37,402 bases of DNA from Kiritimatiellia bacterium (lineage in GTDB: Bacteria; Verrucomicrobiota; Kiritimatiellia; B70-G9): assembly GCA_029934055.1 (NCBI GenBank), contig JAOZMZ010000012.1:1-37402 (forward strand), given 5' to 3'. Position numbers and translations under genes: made by a program. Positions 33,538 through 37,402 of this stretch are shown here, piece by piece; the stretch's first letter is position 1; every line of letters begins with the position of its first letter. Below the pieces are notes generated by a model. The model worked only from the letters and a program-made list of their open reading frames with translations. It was not told the DNA's origin and searched no databases.

Positions 33538-35547
33538 ATGAAAAAGACTCGACTAGTTCGTTACGCACTCGCGGTGGCGGGGTTGACGATATTATTCGAT
33601 CTCGGGTACGGCGTGCGCCGTGCAGTCTTCGAGGCCCAGTCAACGGCGCTGGGCGGGAGAGTTCCTTTCACCTTGGAGAGCGCAGTCGAATACTATCTGG
33701 CACGGCGGGTATACGATGAGGGCAGGCTCCCCGTGCGCGACGAAAATATCGAGTATCCGGGCGGGGTCAACCTGAGAAGAACCTACACCCTGGGGGCGGA
33801 GTACGTTTATGCGGGCTTGGCGCATCTTATGGGCGAAGGGCTGGATTTGGAGGAAAGGTTTCGGATCATTGAGAGGGGATGGTTCTGCATGGGGATTCCA
33901 TTGTTGGCCTTGTGGATTTGGTGGCTGACGGGTTCGGTGTCCGGCAGTGCACTGGGGGGCACGCTATATGCAGTAGCCCTGGCGGCAGTGATCCGCTCAA
34001 CGGGTCAGGAGATCTCACGTGAGAATTTCGCGATACCGTTGCTGATCGCGCATCTTGCTCTTCAGGCTGGTGCCGAGCGGCGAGGGCCGCGCTTCCGGCT
34101 CCTGGAGATCCTGTCGGCGGTGTGTTTGGCGCTAGCGGCCGCCACGTGGGATCTGGTCCAGTTCTATTTGATTTTATGGGGCACATTCGGGCTGTGGCAC
34201 ATGATTGTGGGGGAACGCTGGGAGGGGTCTCGCAGCTGGTGTGTGCAGTGGATCGTGTTGACGGGGATGTGCTTGCTCAATCCTTACATGCGCGCGCATG
34301 GTGTTGTTTTTTCTCCGGGCATGTTGGCGGCACATGCGGGAGGTGTGCTATGGGCGCTTGAACGAAAAAGGTTGGGGCTGACTAAAGGGCGGCGGGCCAT
34401 GATCGTCGTGCTTCTGGTGATGTTGGGTTGGATTGTGGGGCGGGGGGTGTACCAGGACAGTTATGGGCATTTCATGTCTTTGCTGTGGGCCAAGCTCAGG
34501 TTCCTGAATCATAAGCCGCTGGACCCGTCACGGCTGAATTTTGAACAGAGGATATTGTGGGTGCCGGCGTTGGAATCCGGTGGTTGGAGGTTGACATTTA
34601 CCCTGATGCCGGTCATGTTATTGATGTCGCTGTGGTCGGCCGCGGGAATATTGCGGCCTGCGGTGACTCAGAGACTGGTCAGCCGGTTGAGGCTTCTGTT
34701 CTTCTTTTGCTCTTCACTGGTTGCATTTGTTTTTTTCGTAAGACTACACGTATTCCTGGCGATATTCGGCGCGGTCCTGATCGGAACCTGGGCGTCGGTG
34801 GCCGGTGCGAGAGCGTGGTGGCGCCGACTGGTGTTTATGGTTTTGCTGGCCGTGGGGAGTACGGTTGAGGCATGCCACACGCTGGGCGATCCCTTGCGTT
34901 GGGGACGTCCGGACACATATTACAAGGAGCTTGATGAGTTGACCGCGTGGCTGCGCGGTCATGCCGCGGGTTCGCCGGTCTTGGCGAATTTTGGAGTCAG
35001 CGGTTCGATTTTGGCATACGGAGCGTGTCCAATAATTTTGCATCCGAAATTTGAGAGTCCGGAGATCCGCAGGAGGGTGAGGCGCTACGGAGAGAGGTTG
35101 TTTGGAGGCAGCGAGAGAGCCTTCAGAGAGTGGGCCGGAAAATACGGTGCACGTTATTATGTTTATTGCATAGGTGAGTTTTCCGATGTGCAGCCGGACA
35201 GGCAGATGCGTTACTGCGTCGGCAAGTTGCGACCGCCGAAGTGGTCAGCGGCGCGGAAGTTTGAGTTTCATCCCGAGACATGTCGTTTTTTCGTAAAGCT
35301 GTGGGAGAATCGGAAGTACCGCGTGTTCCGGATAATCAGCCACTATGATCAGGAGGTGGCCGTACGTAAGGTGCGGATGGCCTGGGACGCCTTGGAGCGC
35401 GGGGACCTTCTGCATGCGGATGAACTGGCACAGGAGGCCCTGGGACTGGATCCTTTCAACCGGGATGGCATGAATATTCTGCGGCATGTGGATGGGCTCA
35501 GGCAGAAAGGGTTTTCCTATCGTCCTCCGGGGACGGGCGGGGAGTGA
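33538..35547 (+). CDS. STT3-like GT-C membrane glycosyltransferase
   Basis: This 669-residue protein has a dozen or so hydrophobic helices and a soluble C-terminal part. Two segments recall the STT3/PglB/AglB oligosaccharyltransferases. One is the first-loop pattern VEYYLARRVYDEGRLP followed by IEYPGGVNLRR (STT3: E-x-D...R...EG...YP-x-G). The other is RSTGQEISRENFAIPLL, matching RS-x2-G-x3-DNE-x2-AI. The loop-1 catalytic Asp is not conserved at the expected place (Glu nearby) and the second Asp is Ser, so the chemistry may differ or be lost. The C-terminal ~40 residues (AWDALERGDLLHADELAQEAL) look like one TPR. ATG 33538 has no clear ribosome-binding site. coaE follows after a single base, so the two are probably cotranscribed. 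Confidence 0.62.
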   Translation: MKKTRLVRYALAVAGLTILFDLGYGVRRAVFEAQSTALGGRVPFTLESAVEYYLARRVYDEGRLPVRDENIEYPGGVNLRRTYTLGAEYVYAGLAHLMGEGLDLEERFRIIERGWFCMGIPLLALWIWWLTGSVSGSALGGTLYAVALAAVIRSTGQEISRENFAIPLLIAHLALQAGAERRGPRFRLLEILSAVCLALAAATWDLVQFYLILWGTFGLWHMIVGERWEGSRSWCVQWIVLTGMCLLNPYMRAHGVVFSPGMLAAHAGGVLWALERKRLGLTKGRRAMIVVLLVMLGWIVGRGVYQDSYGHFMSLLWAKLRFLNHKPLDPSRLNFEQRILWVPALESGGWRLTFTLMPVMLLMSLWSAAGILRPAVTQRLVSRLRLLFFFCSSLVAFVFFVRLHVFLAIFGAVLIGTWASVAGARAWWRRLVFMVLLAVGSTVEACHTLGDPLRWGRPDTYYKELDELTAWLRGHAAGSPVLANFGVSGSILAYGACPIILHPKFESPEIRRRVRRYGERLFGGSERAFREWAGKYGARYYVYCIGEFSDVQPDRQMRYCVGKLRPPKWSAARKFEFHPETCRFFVKLWENRKYRVFRIISHYDQEVAVRKVRMAWDALERGDLLHADELAQEALGLDPFNRDGMNILRHVDGLRQKGFSYRPPGTGGE

Positions 35548-35548
35548 T

Positions 35549-36196
35549 ATGCAACTGGAGCCATTCGTGTTGGGGATTACGGGCGGGATAGGGTGCGGTA
35601 AGAGCACAGTAGGTCAAATGATGCGCGAAATGGGTGTGGATGTTTTGGATGCGGACGATGTCGCCCACGCGGTGATCGAGCCCGACGGCCGTGCGTATTC
35701 AGCCGTGGTTGACCGCTTCGGCCGCGAAATCTTGGATTCTACAGGCCACATTGATCGCGGCCGGCTGGCCGGGATCGTGTTTCGGGATCCGGAAAAGCTG
35801 GCGATGCTGAACGACTTGATTCATCCGTATGTCCGCCATGCTTGGCGGAGCTGGGTGTCCGAGCGACGCCGGCAGGGGCGTGCGGCCGCCGTGATTATTC
35901 CGTTGTTGTTTGAGATCGGCGAAGTGGATATCTGGGATGCGATCGTGTGCATACGCGCACCGCTTGAAGAGGTGTACGCACGGCTGGCGGCAAGGGGGTT
36001 GGCGCGTGAGGATGTTGAGGTGCGGATGGCAGCCCAGTTGCCGGTGGCGGAGAAATGCCGGCGGGCGGACTACGTCATCGACAACAGCGGGGACATGAGT
36101 GGGTTGCGGGGACAGGTTGAGCGAATTTTGGCAGAGGTTTCGTTTCGGACGCGTAAACAAGGAGCAAGACAACAACGAGGAGAAGAAAAGACATGA
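35549..36196 (+). CDS. coaE: Dephospho-CoA kinase
   Basis: This enzyme catalyses the last step of coenzyme A synthesis, ATP-dependent phosphorylation of the 3'-hydroxyl of dephospho-CoA, in the cytosol. The 215-residue protein has the P-loop [14 protein letters not shown] (about 7-20), the conserved [11 protein letters not shown] (acceptor-binding Asp pair), [27 protein letters not shown] and [17 protein letters not shown] (lid-region Arg), all typical of CoaE. The start is ATG 35549, one base after the upstream stop and behind GGGCGGGGAG. The C-terminal ~15 residues are basic and Gln-rich and overlap the rho start (ATGA). The coaE-rho pairing implies joint expression of the two housekeeping genes. 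Confidence 0.95.
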   Translation: MQLEPFVLGITGGIGCGKSTVGQMMREMGVDVLDADDVAHAVIEPDGRAYSAVVDRFGREILDSTGHIDRGRLAGIVFRDPEKLAMLNDLIHPYVRHAWRSWVSERRRQGRAAAVIIPLLFEIGEVDIWDAIVCIRAPLEEVYARLAARGLAREDVEVRMAAQLPVAEKCRRADYVIDNSGDMSGLRGQVERILAEVSFRTRKQGARQQRGEEKT

Positions 36197-37402
36197 GCAG
36201 CATGCAAGGAAGGAGAGGCAGGAAGGGATCACGCAATCGGAATTCTGGGGGAGGTGTGGCGGTGGCGGGAGATGCCGCCGGCAATGTGCGTGAGGCAAAT
36301 GGAAACAGCGGCGGGCGCCGTAACGCCGCGGCCGCGAAAGGCGCGAATGGAAGCGCTAAGGAGACGGCGACCGGTCCCGGTATCAGGATCGATCTGGCGG
36401 AATTGCAACGGGCGGACATACCGGAATTGTTCAAATTTGCAGAGGAGCTAGGCCTGCGTGATCTCGGGCCCCTCCGGAAGCATGAGCTGATATTCGAGAT
36501 TCTCAAGGCCAACGCGCGTCGCGGGGGGGTGATGCACGGAAAGGGTGTATTGGAGATACTGCCGGACGGGTTCGGGTTCCTGCGTTCACCGCAATACAAC
36601 TATCTGCCGTGTCCGGAGGACATTTACGTTTCTCCCTCCCAGATAAGACGTTTCGCCTTGCGTACTGGTGATCTTGTCGCCGGAGATATCCGCCCGCCGA
36701 AAGAGAAGGAGCGCTTCTTCGCGCTGCTGAAGGTTGATCAAATCAATGACGATGACCCCGACAAGGCGCGTTCCAGGATTTCGTTCGAAAACCTTACGCC
36801 GCTTTTTCCGGATGAACGGCTGACGCTTGAGCGGGAACCGAACGAGATATCCATGCGGGTAATGGACTTGCTGACACCGATCGGCAAGGGGCAGCGTGGA
36901 TTGATCGTGGCCCCGCCGAGGACCGGTAAGACGGTGCTGCTGCAGAAGATCGCCAACAGCATTTCGGCCAATCATCCCGAGGTGAAGTTGATCATTCTGC
37001 TGATAGACGAACGCCCGGAGGAAGTCACGGATATGATCCGCAACACCAAGGCGCAGGTCTTGAGCTCGACATTCGATGAGCCGCCTGAAAGACATACCCA
37101 GGTGGCGGAGATTGTCATCGAGATGGCCAAGCGCATGACGGAATGCGGTCAGGACGTGGTGATCCTTTTGGATAGTATTACGCGCTTGGCACGTGCTTAT
37201 AACACACTTCAGCCGCATAGCGGCAAGATTCTTTCCGGTGGTGTCGACGCCAATGCCCTTCATAAGCCGAAGCGTTTTTTCGGTGCGGCCCGCAATATCG
37301 AGCACGGTGGCAGCCTCACCATCATTGCGACGGCGTTGATAGATACCGGCAGCCGGATGGACGAGGTGATCTTCGAGGAGTTCAAGGGAACCGGCAACAT
37401 GG
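36193..37402 (+). CDS. rho: Transcription termination factor Rho, truncated at window edge
   Basis: Rho is a hexameric RNA-DNA helicase that ends transcription at Rho-dependent sites. The start is ATG 36193, overlapping the coaE stop, with GAGGAG ten bases upstream. The frame is open to the window end (403 codons; perhaps the last tens of residues are missing). The first ~60 residues are Gly/Asn/Arg/Ala-rich and low complexity, an extension absent from E. coli Rho. Then comes the Rho N-domain ([21 protein letters not shown]), the RNA-binding cold-shock-like domain ([34 protein letters not shown]), Walker [22 protein letters not shown], Walker [39 protein letters not shown] and [18 protein letters not shown] (R-loop region). 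Identity is certain. Confidence 0.97.
   Translation, partial: MSSMQGRRGRKGSRNRNSGGGVAVAGDAAGNVREANGNSGGRRNAAAAKGANGSAKETATGPGIRIDLAELQRADIPELFKFAEELGLRDLGPLRKHELIFEILKANARRGGVMHGKGVLEILPDGFGFLRSPQYNYLPCPEDIYVSPSQIRRFALRTGDLVAGDIRPPKEKERFFALLKVDQINDDDPDKARSRISFENLTPLFPDERLTLEREPNEISMRVMDLLTPIGKGQRGLIVAPPRTGKTVLLQKIANSISANHPEVKLIILLIDERPEEVTDMIRNTKAQVLSSTFDEPPERHTQVAEIVIEMAKRMTECGQDVVILLDSITRLARAYNTLQPHSGKILSGGVDANALHKPKRFFGAARNIEHGGSLTIIATALIDTGSRMDEVIFEEFKGTGNM

Overview
The window is a GC-rich bacterial chromosome segment, most likely from an anaerobe of the PVC superphylum (Kiritimatiellota, Lentisphaerota or Verrucomicrobiota). Two things support this. The first is energy metabolism built on a complete Rnf operon, pyruvate:ferredoxin oxidoreductase and a small ferredoxin. 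The second is a five-gene secretin/PilM cluster in the same order as Amuc_1102 to Amuc_1098 of Akkermansia muciniphila. The taxonomic call is inference; no rRNA or other phylogenetic marker was compared.

Layout. 1-4291: rnfCDGEAB (rnfC cut at the left edge), an ion-pumping ferredoxin:NAD+ oxidoreductase. 4390-7472: a PHP-like metal hydrolase, a polysaccharide pyruvyl transferase family protein and an HpnA-like sugar epimerase. 7561-12360 (minus strand): a nitroreductase, a large GT-C membrane glycosyltransferase, a small lipoprotein and an LPG-synthase-type membrane protein. 12481-15281: phosphosugar (SIS) isomerase, transaldolase and HddA-type heptose kinase, a plausible sedoheptulose-7-phosphate to activated-heptose route. 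This set is interrupted by an array of six palindromes spaced 31-32 bp. 15551-19442: PFOR and ferredoxin. 19660-22043: a two-domain nucleoside diphosphate kinase and an aspartate-type aminotransferase. 22113-22687: tRNA-Lys, tRNA-Leu and tRNA-Gly. 22765-24771: a DinG-type iron-sulfur helicase. 24868-32423: the pilus-like secretin cluster. 32536-37402: 5'-3' exonuclease, an STT3-like membrane protein, coaE and rho (cut at the right edge).

How it fits together. PFOR reduces ferredoxin, and Rnf can couple reoxidation of ferredoxin by NAD+ to ion export. The sugar genes would supply heptose and other building blocks for surface glycans, which the GT-C/STT3-like membrane proteins could transfer. 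The secretin cluster would build an envelope-spanning machine. It resembles type IV pilus alignment and secretin parts, but no ATPase, platform protein or pilin is encoded beside it.

The + strand is visibly G-rich over C throughout, including under the four minus-strand genes, which suggests the whole window lies on one replichore with + as leading strand. The most interesting non-coding items are the palindrome array at 13139-13309 and a leader upstream of PFOR that can form mutually exclusive hairpins.
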